Origin: Pseudomonadota bacterium
GTDB taxonomy: Bacteria > Pseudomonadota > Alphaproteobacteria > Ferrovibrionales > Ferrovibrionaceae
NCBI GenBank assembly: GCA_021793055.1
Contig: JAJYTL010000008.1
Span: forward strand, 1 to 24,283
Length of the DNA stretch: 24,283 nt
Reading direction: 5' to 3'
Position numbers and translations under genes: made by a program. The notes under the pieces were generated by a model. The model did no database searches, was not told the origin of the DNA, and saw nothing but the letters and a program-made list of their open reading frames with translations. Position 1 is the first letter of the stretch, and each line of letters starts with the position of its first letter. Of the stretch, positions 1 to 7,504 are shown piece by piece.

Positions 1-230
1 ACCAGCGGCGCGCGGATGGCCGGCCCGGCCTCTGCCTCGGCCGCGATCGCGCCGGGTGACGCTGGCGCGGCAAGCGGCGGTTCGCCCTGAACCGCGGCCT
101 CGGCGCTCCAGCCGCTCGCCTCGCGCCTCAGAAGAAGGGCATATCCCGGCCCATCCAGCCGCAGCATGTCATAGGGCGAATCCGTGAGCGCCGCGGCGAG
201 CGCGGCGATATCCTCGGCCGAGAGCCTCAT
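1..230 (-). CDS. Biotin carboxyl carrier-like protein (AccB-like), N-terminal part, runs off the window
   Basis: Only the first 76 or so codons are inside the window. The start ATG overlaps the stop of the upstream dikinase subunit (ATGA, bases 227-230), so the two are translationally coupled. Residues 1-35 have the AccB-type start: a short amphipathic helix (SAEDIAALAAAL) followed by a strand pair ending in YALLLRRE. An Ala/Pro/Glu-rich linker follows, and then IRAPL, where the biotinyl domain of a BCCP normally begins. The biotinylated Lys would lie beyond the edge, so biotinylation cannot be confirmed. From family knowledge a BCCP carries CO2 between a biotin carboxylase and a carboxyltransferase. 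Its position as the next gene of a phenylphosphate-synthase-like operon is unusual. A lipoyl carrier domain is the main alternative. Confidence 0.6.
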   Translation of the reverse strand, partial: MRLSAEDIAALAAALTDSPYDMLRLDGPGYALLLRREASGWSAEAAVQGEPPLAAPASPGAIAAEAEAGPAIRAPL

Positions 231-1297
231 CCACCACCCCGCTTGCCGAGCACCGCGAAAACGTGGTCGAAGGGCCGCGCGGCGGGACCGGCGAGCGGCT
301 TCGCGTCGCGTGCCGACCAGATGGTCTCGGGCCGGCTTTGCAACAGGAATACCGCTTCGCCGTCGCCATCGGCGCGCGGCCCGATGGCCCACTCGATATC
401 CTGCGGGCAGCCGTAATGCCGCTCGATATGCTTGCCGACGCGGACCAACGCCCGGATGTCGCCGTCACTCAGGCAGGGGAGATCGCGCCGCGCTTCGGGC
501 ACCGCCTCTTCGCGCGTGCCGCCGCCACCGTCAGGCACGTGCATCACCGTCTTGTGCGAGACGGCACGGCTGATCACCTCCTCCGTCACCTTGCTGACTA
601 CCACCTTGTCGGGGGTGACCTCGCCGCTGACGATCGCAGAGCCGAGCCCCCAACTCCCCTCGATCGCAATCACCGAGCGATCGCCGGTGGTCGGGCTGCG
701 GGTGAACATCACACCCGAGACGCGGGAGTTCACCATCTGCTGCACCACGACACCCATGGCCAAGCCCTCCTCCGGCAGGCCGCGGCGCAAGCGGTAAACC
801 ACCGACTCGACACCATAGAGGCTGGCCCAGCACGCGCGGACGAAATGGAGGACATTGGCAGTGCCGCGTATCCACAAATAGGTGTCCTGCAATCCCGCGA
901 AGCTGGCCTCGGCGCTATCCTCGCTGGTGGCGCTGGAGCGCACTGCGACCGGCCCATCCGGCGCGCCGCCACAGAGGCGGGCATAAGCGCCCGCGATCGC
1001 CGCCTCCATATCCGGCCGCATGGCGGCGGTCTCGATACGCTGGCGAATCTCCTCGCAGGCCCGCAACACCGCCGGAAGATCGTCCGGCGACAGCGCTTCC
1101 ACTTGGCGGCGGATGGCACCTTCCGGATCGATGGCGGCGAGGAAGGCGACGAAGCCTTCCGTCGTCACCACGAATCCGGGCGGCACGTTGATGCCGGCGC
1201 GGGTCAACTCGCCGAGGCTCGCGCCCTTGCCGCCGACAAGCGGCCGGCTCGCCATGCCGAGTTCGGCGAAGGGACTGACCGCTTGCGTCACCCCCAT
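227..1297 (-). CDS. PEP-synthase/PPDK-type ATP-binding subunit (phenylphosphate synthase beta-like)
   Basis: This 356-aa protein matches only the N-terminal ATP-grasp half of PEP synthase. Visible motifs are GGKGASLGEL (22-31), PPGFVVTTEGF (39-49), AVRSSATSEDS with the nucleotide-binding Arg (118-128), SGVMFTRSPTTGD (194-206), QDIEWAI (299-305) and the C-terminal LLQSRPETIW (318-327). It lacks the phospho-His swivelling domain and the PEP/pyruvate-binding barrel. In this family the domain binds ATP and phosphorylates a His on a partner protein, here almost certainly the 606-aa product encoded 9 bp upstream. Size and split architecture match the roughly 40-kDa subunit of phenylphosphate synthase. 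The start at 1297 follows a purine-rich stretch. The true substrate is unknown. Confidence 0.88.
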   Translation of the reverse strand: MGVTQAVSPFAELGMASRPLVGGKGASLGELTRAGINVPPGFVVTTEGFVAFLAAIDPEGAIRRQVEALSPDDLPAVLRACEEIRQRIETAAMRPDMEAAIAGAYARLCGGAPDGPVAVRSSATSEDSAEASFAGLQDTYLWIRGTANVLHFVRACWASLYGVESVVYRLRRGLPEEGLAMGVVVQQMVNSRVSGVMFTRSPTTGDRSVIAIEGSWGLGSAIVSGEVTPDKVVVSKVTEEVISRAVSHKTVMHVPDGGGGTREEAVPEARRDLPCLSDGDIRALVRVGKHIERHYGCPQDIEWAIGPRADGDGEAVFLLQSRPETIWSARDAKPLAGPAARPFDHVFAVLGKRGGG

Positions 1298-1306
1298 GGC
1301 CGCCCC

Positions 1307-3127
1307 CTAGTCCAGCACCGTGACGATGCCGCTGTTGCCATCCACCCGCAGGCGTTGGCCGGTGCGAAAGCGCTTGGTCGCGACCCCGGTGCCGACCACG
1401 GCCGGCATCCCATACTCGCGAGCGACAATCGCCGCGTGCGACATGGTACCGCCGATATCCGAGACCGCGGCGCGGATCTTGCCGAACACCGGCCCCCAGC
1501 TCGGATTGGTGACCGGACAAACCAGGATGTCGCCGTCTTGCACCTGGCCGATGTCGTTGACGTTCTTGAGCACCCGAGCGACGCCTTCGACGACGCCAGG
1601 CGACGCGGCGAAGCCGCGCACGGTCTTCTCGTTCTCGAGATCGTCCGGCACCCGCAGCCATGACTGCAGCGTTTCCGAGGTGATGCCCCAAAGCATCAGG
1701 AGCGCCGGATCGCCGATCTCCTCTGGTACCGGACCGAGCGCCGCAGGCGGATCCCAGTCCTTCAGCTTTTCCAGGACGCGACGACGTTCCTCGACCAGCG
1801 GCCGCCAATGCGCCGCGCCGCGGGCCGGCGTGCCGGCCGCCCAGGCCAAGGTGACGTCCACCAGGGCCTGTTCGACCTCCTGATAGTGCAGCATGAAGAT
1901 GTCCTCGGGATCAGCGATCTGTTCCCAACGGGCCAGCAAGGCGCCGAATTCGCGCATCTTGGCGTAGAACAAGGACGTGTACCAATGCTCACACCAGAAT
2001 TTATGGTCCTCGACGAAGGGAAATACCAGATGGCAGAGGCTGAGCATCTGGTCGAAGGCGCCGCGCTCCTCCTCCGAGCCGAGCAGGGCGCGGTACTCGG
2101 CGATGATGCGCTCGCGCTCGGCCTTGAGACGCTCGGTCGGGCGCTCGATATCCTGGCCGGCATTCAGCATCGCGACATAGCGGGCAAGCGCCGCGAAAGG
2201 CACCGACAGGTCGCTGTTCCAGCTGCGGTGGTGGTGATAGAAGCCATCGCCGGTGGAAATGTGGAACCAGGGATCGCGGATCGCGTCGACCGCCGCCAGC
2301 CATTCGGCGCCCGCCGCGCCGGCCTTGCCGACCGCTGCCATGACGGCGTCTGGCGCCACACCGTCGGCGAACAGCGAGGACAGGCCGAGCTTCACCGCAA
2401 GGCGCGCCAGCTTCTTCAGTTCCTGATCGGGGCGGAACATCAGCACGTCAATACCCGCCACCATGCGCGAGACGGTCTGATCGGCGATTTCCGGGAACGC
2501 CTGCTTGCAGAACTGGAAGAACACGACATAGGCGCCATAGCCCAGCATCAGCATCTCGAAGTGGTACTGCCACATCATACCGAAGCCTTCGATGGCGCGA
2601 TTGAAGCCGGTGCGCACGTCGACGTTTTGCGCGTAGCCGCGCCCCGAATGCACCACCGCGATATCATCCATCTCGGGCAAGGCGGGAACCTCGATCGCCT
2701 TGAGGGCGTCGATGAGCGCGGTCATCCGCCCCTTCCACTCCTCGTAGAGGCGGTCCCAGTTCTGATAATAGTAACCGGCGCGCTCCTGAAAGACCGCGAG
2801 CCGCTTGCCGATCTCCTCGCCGTCCGCCACCGGATTGGCGGTGATATAGACCCGCCCGTTAACGATGCGGTGCTCGACGCCGAGCGTGGTCGGAAACACA
2901 AACACCCGCGTGGTGAAGGCACCGAGCGCCTGATAGGGGATTTCCGCCGTAACCACGTCGAAGGGCGGCATCGGCTCGGGAAAATGCATGGCGTTGTAGA
3001 ACCAGAACCGCTTGTCGTCTTCGGGCGCGAAGCGGGTGAAATAGGGGTACATCTTCTCCCACCCTTCTGCGCCCGGCGGGCTGCGAACTTGCGAGGGCAA
3101 GGGAAACGAACTGCGCTGCGATGCCAT
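1307..3127 (-). CDS. Phospho-His/substrate subunit of a split PEP-synthase-like dikinase (phenylphosphate synthase alpha-like)
   Basis: This 606-aa protein has a long N-terminal region of about 500 residues (GTEGWE-like start seen as GAEGWEKMYPYF, several HWY/HYHF aromatic-rich helices). The PEP-utilising mobile domain follows: GFAASPGVVEG, DILVCPVTNPSWGPVF, then SHAAIVAREYGMPAVVGTG. The His of SHAAI is residue 564 and is the expected phosphorylation site. There is no ATP-grasp domain; the next gene supplies it. Length and domain order fit the roughly 70-kDa subunit of phenylphosphate synthase, which transfers the beta-phosphate of ATP to a phenol, so a phenol, enol or alcohol is the likely acceptor; this is inferred. 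GGGAGGAC lies 5 bp before the ATG, and 22 bp separate it from the MDR gene upstream. Confidence 0.85.
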   Translation of the reverse strand: MASQRSSFPLPSQVRSPPGAEGWEKMYPYFTRFAPEDDKRFWFYNAMHFPEPMPPFDVVTAEIPYQALGAFTTRVFVFPTTLGVEHRIVNGRVYITANPVADGEEIGKRLAVFQERAGYYYQNWDRLYEEWKGRMTALIDALKAIEVPALPEMDDIAVVHSGRGYAQNVDVRTGFNRAIEGFGMMWQYHFEMLMLGYGAYVVFFQFCKQAFPEIADQTVSRMVAGIDVLMFRPDQELKKLARLAVKLGLSSLFADGVAPDAVMAAVGKAGAAGAEWLAAVDAIRDPWFHISTGDGFYHHHRSWNSDLSVPFAALARYVAMLNAGQDIERPTERLKAERERIIAEYRALLGSEEERGAFDQMLSLCHLVFPFVEDHKFWCEHWYTSLFYAKMREFGALLARWEQIADPEDIFMLHYQEVEQALVDVTLAWAAGTPARGAAHWRPLVEERRRVLEKLKDWDPPAALGPVPEEIGDPALLMLWGITSETLQSWLRVPDDLENEKTVRGFAASPGVVEGVARVLKNVNDIGQVQDGDILVCPVTNPSWGPVFGKIRAAVSDIGGTMSHAAIVAREYGMPAVVGTGVATKRFRTGQRLRVDGNSGIVTVLD

Positions 3128-3149
3128 GTATTGTCCTCCCAGGGATTTT

Positions 3150-4163
3150 TTATTGGATATTGATCACGACCTTCCCGAAGTGACGTCCGGCGGCGAGATG
3201 ATCGTAGGCCGCCAGGGCTTCGTCGAAGGCGAACACGCGATCGATCACGGGATACAGGCGATGCGCCGCAATGGCGCGGTTCATGGCGGCGAACATCTCG
3301 CCCGAGCCGACATAGATGCCTTGCAGCCGTGCTGACTTGCCGAGGAGCGGGCGGGGGTCGACCGCGCCGGCGCCGGCCAGCACGCCGATCATCGCGATGG
3401 TGCCGCCAACCCGCACCGCGCGCAGCGAACGCTCGAGCGTGCCGGCGCCGCCGACCTCGACCACGAGATCGACGCCGCGACCGCCGGTCAGGCGCAATAC
3501 CTCCTGCTCCCAGTCGGGCGCGGTGCGATAGTTGACGCCGCCATCGGCGCCGAGGTAGCGGGCGCGGGCGAGCTTTTCGTCGCTGCCCGAGGTGATCAGC
3601 ACGCGCGCGCCGTGCAGACGGGAAAATTGCAGCGCGAAAATCGAAACGCCGCCGGTGCCGAGCAGCAGCACGGTGTCGCCGGCGCCAGCGCGCGCGACCT
3701 CGACCACCGCGTTCCAGGCGGTCAAGGCGGCGCAGGGAAGGGTCGCCGCTTCCTCGAACGAAAGGTGCTCCGGAACAGACACGGCGCCGCCTTCGGACAA
3801 GACGGTGTATTCGGCCAGAACCCCCGGTGCCGAACCGCCGAGGGCGCTCGCGGTGGCCTCTGCACTCGGCGCGCCGGCCGGCCAACGGGGAAAGAAGGTG
3901 CCGGCGACCCGGCCGCCCGGCTCAAAAGCCGTGACCCCGGCCCCTACCGCGACGACTTCGCCGGCGCCATCGGAAAGCGGCACGAGGTTGGGCTGCAAGA
4001 CGCCGCGGTAGCGCCCTTGGCGCACCAAGAGGTCGCGGTAGTTGAGCGAAGCCGCCCGCATGCGCACCAGAATTTCGCCGGGGCCGGGTGCCGGTATGGA
4101 GCGATCGCGGTTGAGGACTAGGCCGTCTTCCGCCCCGGGAACGCGAAGCTCATACGCCCGCAT
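3150..4163 (-). CDS. MDR-family quinone oxidoreductase/alcohol dehydrogenase-like NAD(P)H enzyme
   Basis: This 337-aa medium-chain dehydrogenase/reductase starts MRAYELRVPG. The start at 4163 is preferred over an in-frame ATG at 4178 because GGGAGGGG sits 7 bp upstream of it. It shows the quinone-oxidoreductase signature NYRDLLVRQGRY (41-52), with Asn-Tyr where zinc-dependent alcohol dehydrogenases carry the catalytic Cys. It also shows LSDGAGEVVAVG (63-74) and the nucleotide-binding LLLGTGGVSIFALQF (167-181). The C-terminus FGKVVINIQ is typical. The family reduces C=C or C=O bonds with NAD(P)H. It is the first gene of the operon with the split dikinase, so it probably acts on the same substrate or product. 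Exact substrate unknown. Confidence 0.85.
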   Translation of the reverse strand: MRAYELRVPGAEDGLVLNRDRSIPAPGPGEILVRMRAASLNYRDLLVRQGRYRGVLQPNLVPLSDGAGEVVAVGAGVTAFEPGGRVAGTFFPRWPAGAPSAEATASALGGSAPGVLAEYTVLSEGGAVSVPEHLSFEEAATLPCAALTAWNAVVEVARAGAGDTVLLLGTGGVSIFALQFSRLHGARVLITSGSDEKLARARYLGADGGVNYRTAPDWEQEVLRLTGGRGVDLVVEVGGAGTLERSLRAVRVGGTIAMIGVLAGAGAVDPRPLLGKSARLQGIYVGSGEMFAAMNRAIAAHRLYPVIDRVFAFDEALAAYDHLAAGRHFGKVVINIQ

Positions 4164-4379
4164 ACTCACCCCTCCCATTTTATTATGTCTTGCGACCGAG
4201 CCTACGACCGGAATCGGCGGTCGTCATTATCCCGGCGTCCGGGCCGGCTATGCCGTTTGTCTTCGTCGGACGGCCGCACCAGCCGCGATCGCCACGCTCA
4301 TGCAACCCCGGCGCGTAAGGGAATTGTTAACGCTGCCGAGGCGATGATCGCGGGTGATCTTAAATCCTGGTCCCCATCC
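4164..4379. promoter_or_regulatory. Divergent intergenic region with a 7-bp-arm inverted repeat
   Basis: This 216-bp region separates the minus-strand MDR/dikinase operon from the plus-strand PLP-enzyme pair, so both promoters should be here. It holds the perfect inverted repeat ACGACCG-N7-CGGTCGT (arms 4204-4210 and 4218-4224), a candidate operator. No clear -35/-10 pair was identified. An open frame upstream of 4380 (from 4185) is Arg/Ser-rich and does not look like protein. Confidence 0.4.
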
Positions 4380-6008
4380 ATGACCGATCCCGCGATCGAT
4401 CCGCTTCGCCAGCTTTCGGCGCCGCTCGAACAGCTCCTCGCGGGCGGCGGCGACACGCGGCTTGCGCTCGATCCGACGAGCCTGCTCAACGCCTATGGCT
4501 GCCGGCCGGTGCCGCGGCCCGAAGCCTTCACGTTCGCCTCATCGACCGCGACCTCGATTTCGGACCGTGCCTTCGCGGCCGTCGCCACCGCGCGCCAGGC
4601 GCTGCTTCGCGACAGCATGACATGGGGTTTCGAGCGCGCCTTCGATCTGCGCCAGGATGCGCTCCGCGATGACATCAAGACGATGCTCAATCTCTACGAT
4701 ACCGGCTGCGAGGTGGTGCTCGCGCCGTCGGGAACCGACGCCCAGCTTCTCGCGCTCTGTATCGCCCGCGCGATTTTCGCCGCGCCGCTCACCAGCTTGA
4801 TCGCCGCTGGCGACGAAACCGGCAGCGGCGCCGCCCATGCCGCGCGCGGCCGGCATTTCAACGCGATAACCGCACAAGGCGTTGCCGCCGTAAAAGGCAC
4901 GCCAATCGCCGGCTTGGCGGCAGACACCGAGAGCGTCGCGGTCGCGGTGCGGGACGATTGCGGCGCTCCTCGCGCCGCAAGCCAAATCGAGGCGGAAATC
5001 GGGGACTGCATCGCGCAGGCCCTTGCCGTCGGGCGGCGCGCCCTCCTCTTCGCCATGGACAGTTCCAAGCTCGGCATGCGCACGCCGAGCCCTGATTGCC
5101 TGCGTCGCCTCGCGGCGAGCGCGGATGGCAAGCTCGGGGTCGTCGTTGACGCGTGCCAGGTCCGGCTTGGACGCAAGCGGCTGCGCTGGTGCCTGGACCA
5201 GGGCTTCATGGTGCTGATCACCGGCTCCAAGTTTTTCACCGGCGCGCCGTTCAGCGGCGCCCTTCTGCTGCCGCAAGCGATGGTGGCACGCGCCGCTGCG
5301 GCGGAGCTGCCGCTGTCAGCGCTCGGCGCCTATAGCAACCGCAGCGATTGGCCCGAGGCACTGCCGCGGGCGCGGGCGGCACTCCCCGCGCGCGCTAACG
5401 TCGGGCAATGGCTGCGCTGGGTCTCGGCGGTCGCGGAGATGGGTGCCTATTACGCGGTGCCGTTCGCCTACCGCCGCTTGGCGCTCGGCCGATTCGCCGA
5501 GGTGGTGCCCCACCTCATCGGCGGCGCCGACGTGCTTGAGCCGCTTTCGCTCGACGACGGGCCGCCGGACGAGATCGACGACGAGGAGATGGCGGCGCGG
5601 ACGATATTTCCCTTCTTCGTGCGCCGCCACGGGCGGCACTTGTCGCTGGCGCGGGCGACCAAGCTCTATCGCGCGCTGAACGACGACGTCTCCGCCCTGC
5701 TACCGGCGACGCTGCCGCTACGCGAGCGCTGGATCGCGGCGCAGCGCTGCCATATCGGCCAGCCCGTTCCAGTGCGTGATCGCCAAGGCGAGCTTTCGGG
5801 CGCGCTCCGCGTCAGCGCCGGCGCGCGGGTGATATCCGAGACCTGGACCGGCGACATCGAGACATCGGCCGAGGTTCTGGTCCGCGAGTTCGACCAGGTG
5901 CGCGGCATCGTCGAGAAGATCGGCCTTCTCGTCCGGCACTTCGACGACATCGAGCGCGCCTACGAGGCGCCGCATCCCGCCCCGTCCCGCCAAGCGAGCG
6001 CGGCGTGA
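4380..6008 (+). CDS. PLP-dependent fold-type I enzyme of unassigned function
   Basis: This 542-aa protein shows the landmarks of fold-type I PLP enzymes (class V aminotransferase/desulfurase-like). They are APSGTDAQLLAL, which binds the cofactor phosphate; VVDACQ, with Asp257 expected to contact the pyridine nitrogen; and LITGSKFFTGAPFSGALL, with Lys284 as the probable Schiff-base lysine. I do not recognise the family. It is longer than a typical roughly 400-aa aminotransferase V, and residues 310-542 carry an unfamiliar C-terminal domain. The start is uncertain: 4380 (MTDPAIDPLRQL) is chosen because the upstream frame looks non-coding, but an ATG at 4344 preceded by GAGG is possible. The stop overlaps the GTG of the decarboxylase (GTGA), so the two are coupled and probably act in one pathway. 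Transaminase, lyase or decarboxylase chemistry are all possible. Confidence 0.75.
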   Translation: MTDPAIDPLRQLSAPLEQLLAGGGDTRLALDPTSLLNAYGCRPVPRPEAFTFASSTATSISDRAFAAVATARQALLRDSMTWGFERAFDLRQDALRDDIKTMLNLYDTGCEVVLAPSGTDAQLLALCIARAIFAAPLTSLIAAGDETGSGAAHAARGRHFNAITAQGVAAVKGTPIAGLAADTESVAVAVRDDCGAPRAASQIEAEIGDCIAQALAVGRRALLFAMDSSKLGMRTPSPDCLRRLAASADGKLGVVVDACQVRLGRKRLRWCLDQGFMVLITGSKFFTGAPFSGALLLPQAMVARAAAAELPLSALGAYSNRSDWPEALPRARAALPARANVGQWLRWVSAVAEMGAYYAVPFAYRRLALGRFAEVVPHLIGGADVLEPLSLDDGPPDEIDDEEMAARTIFPFFVRRHGRHLSLARATKLYRALNDDVSALLPATLPLRERWIAAQRCHIGQPVPVRDRQGELSGALRVSAGARVISETWTGDIETSAEVLVREFDQVRGIVEKIGLLVRHFDDIERAYEAPHPAPSRQASAA

Positions 6009-7504
6009 CCGGCCGGCCTGAAACGAGCGCGCGGCGCCGCGACGGGCGCACGAGCCTCGATCCCGCGGATTGGCGGCGGCTGCGTGCCGAAGGCCATCGC
6101 ATGCTCGACGACATGATTGACCATCTCGAACACTTGCGCGAACAGCCGGTCTGGCAACCCATGCCGGCGGCGGCGCGAGCCAACTTCCGCGCCGAACCGC
6201 CCCTGGAAGGCAGCGATCTCGCGGTCGTCTACGAGGAATTTCGGCAATATATCCTGCCCTATGGCAGCGGCAACCTGCACCCCGGGTTCATGGGGTGGGT
6301 GCAGGGCGCGGGCACGGCCGAAGGCATGCTGGCCGAGATGTTGGCGGCAACGCTCAACGCCAATTGCGGCGGGCGCGATCACGCCGCGATCGAGGTCGAG
6401 CGCCAGATCGCGGGCTGGGCGCGGCGCATTTTCGGCTTTCCCGAGGGCGCCAGCGGTCTCTTCGTCACCGGTACGTCGATGGCCAATTTTTCGGCGCTGA
6501 TCGTCGCCCGCACCGCGATCCTCGGCGCGCAATGCCAGCGCGAGGGCGTCGCCGCCAGCGGCGCGCGGCTCACCGCATATGTTTCCGCCGCGGCGCACGG
6601 CTCGGTGCAGCGGGCGATGGAGCTTGCGGGCTTGGGCGCCGACGCGCTTCGCCGCGTTGCCACCGATCACGCGCATCGCATCGATATGGCGGCGTTGCGG
6701 GAGGCCGTCGCCGCCGACCGCGCGGCGGGATCGACGCCCTTTCTCGTCATCGGCAACGCCGGAACGGTCGACACCGGCGCGATCGACGATTTGGCGGGCC
6801 TCGCCGCCTTCGCCGCGGCGGAGCGGCTTTGGTTCCATGTCGATGGCGCGCTCGGCGCGCTCGCCGTTCTGGCGCCGGCGCTGAAGCCCCGCTTCGATGG
6901 CATCGAGCGCGCCGATTCGCTCGCCTTCGACTTTCACAAATGGGGCCAGGTTCCCTATGACGCCGGCTTTCTTCTGGTGCGGGACGGCGAGGCGCATCGC
7001 ACGGCCTTCGCCTCGCCGGCCGCCTATCTCAGGCGCGAGACCCGCGGCCTTGCCGCCGGATCGCCGTGGCCTTGCGATTTCGGCCCCGATCTCTCGCGCG
7101 GATTCCGCGCCCTCAAGACCTGGTTCACGCTCAAGGTGCATGGGCTGCACCGGCTCGGCGCCGCGATCGCCGAGAGCTGCGCCCTCGCGCAATATCTCGC
7201 GCGCCGGATCGCGGCCGAGCCGCGGCTCGAATTGATGGCGCCGGTGGCGCTGAACGTCGTCTGCTTCCGCTATCGCGCGGCGGACGCCGATGACGTCAAT
7301 ACCGCCATCGTGCGCGACCTGCACGAAGCGGGCGTCGCCGCGCCCTCAACAACGATGTTGGATGGGCGGCTCGCGATCCGCGCCTGTCTCGTCAATCACC
7401 GCACCGAGCGGCGCGATGTCGACGCGCTTCTCGACGCCGTGCTGCGGCTCGGCGCCGCAGATCGTGCGGTTCCGGCTCTCGCTGAGCGTAGCGCCGGCAC
7501 CTAA
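6005..7504 (+). CDS. PLP-dependent group II amino-acid decarboxylase (aromatic-L-amino-acid decarboxylase family)
   Basis: This 499-aa protein begins at GTG within the GTGA overlap with the preceding gene. It has the family landmarks in order: HPGFMGWVQG near residue 95, where these enzymes carry the HPxFxG motif; AAHGSV with His198, the residue that stacks on the PLP ring; NAGTVDTGAIDDL; HVDGALG with Asp280; and DFHKW with Lys312, the PLP lysine. Members decarboxylate aromatic or acidic L-amino acids to amines or, in some branches, form aldehydes. HVDGAL replaces the more usual HVDAAY, and FHKWGQVPYD replaces NPHKWL, so the substrate may not be a standard aromatic amino acid. The stop codon overlaps that of the convergent dehydrogenase gene. 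Coupling to the unassigned PLP enzyme suggests a two-step conversion. Confidence 0.88.
   Translation: MTGRPETSARRRDGRTSLDPADWRRLRAEGHRMLDDMIDHLEHLREQPVWQPMPAAARANFRAEPPLEGSDLAVVYEEFRQYILPYGSGNLHPGFMGWVQGAGTAEGMLAEMLAATLNANCGGRDHAAIEVERQIAGWARRIFGFPEGASGLFVTGTSMANFSALIVARTAILGAQCQREGVAASGARLTAYVSAAAHGSVQRAMELAGLGADALRRVATDHAHRIDMAALREAVAADRAAGSTPFLVIGNAGTVDTGAIDDLAGLAAFAAAERLWFHVDGALGALAVLAPALKPRFDGIERADSLAFDFHKWGQVPYDAGFLLVRDGEAHRTAFASPAAYLRRETRGLAAGSPWPCDFGPDLSRGFRALKTWFTLKVHGLHRLGAAIAESCALAQYLARRIAAEPRLELMAPVALNVVCFRYRAADADDVNTAIVRDLHEAGVAAPSTTMLDGRLAIRACLVNHRTERRDVDALLDAVLRLGAADRAVPALAERSAGT

Noticed and set aside
263..3163. Long plus-strand frames (466 and 451 codons) opposite the dikinase subunits
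   Set aside because: They are compositional shadows of the minus-strand genes, with no recognisable motif and no ribosome binding site.
4185..4379. 65-residue N-terminal extension of the PLP enzyme
   Set aside because: The sequence is Arg/Ser-rich and low quality, contains the inverted repeat and would nearly abut the divergent MDR start; an internal start near 4380 or 4344 is far more plausible.
5960..7324. 454-codon minus-strand frame opposite the decarboxylase
   Set aside because: Its composition is typical of a GC-rich antisense frame; the decarboxylase motifs on the plus strand explain the region.
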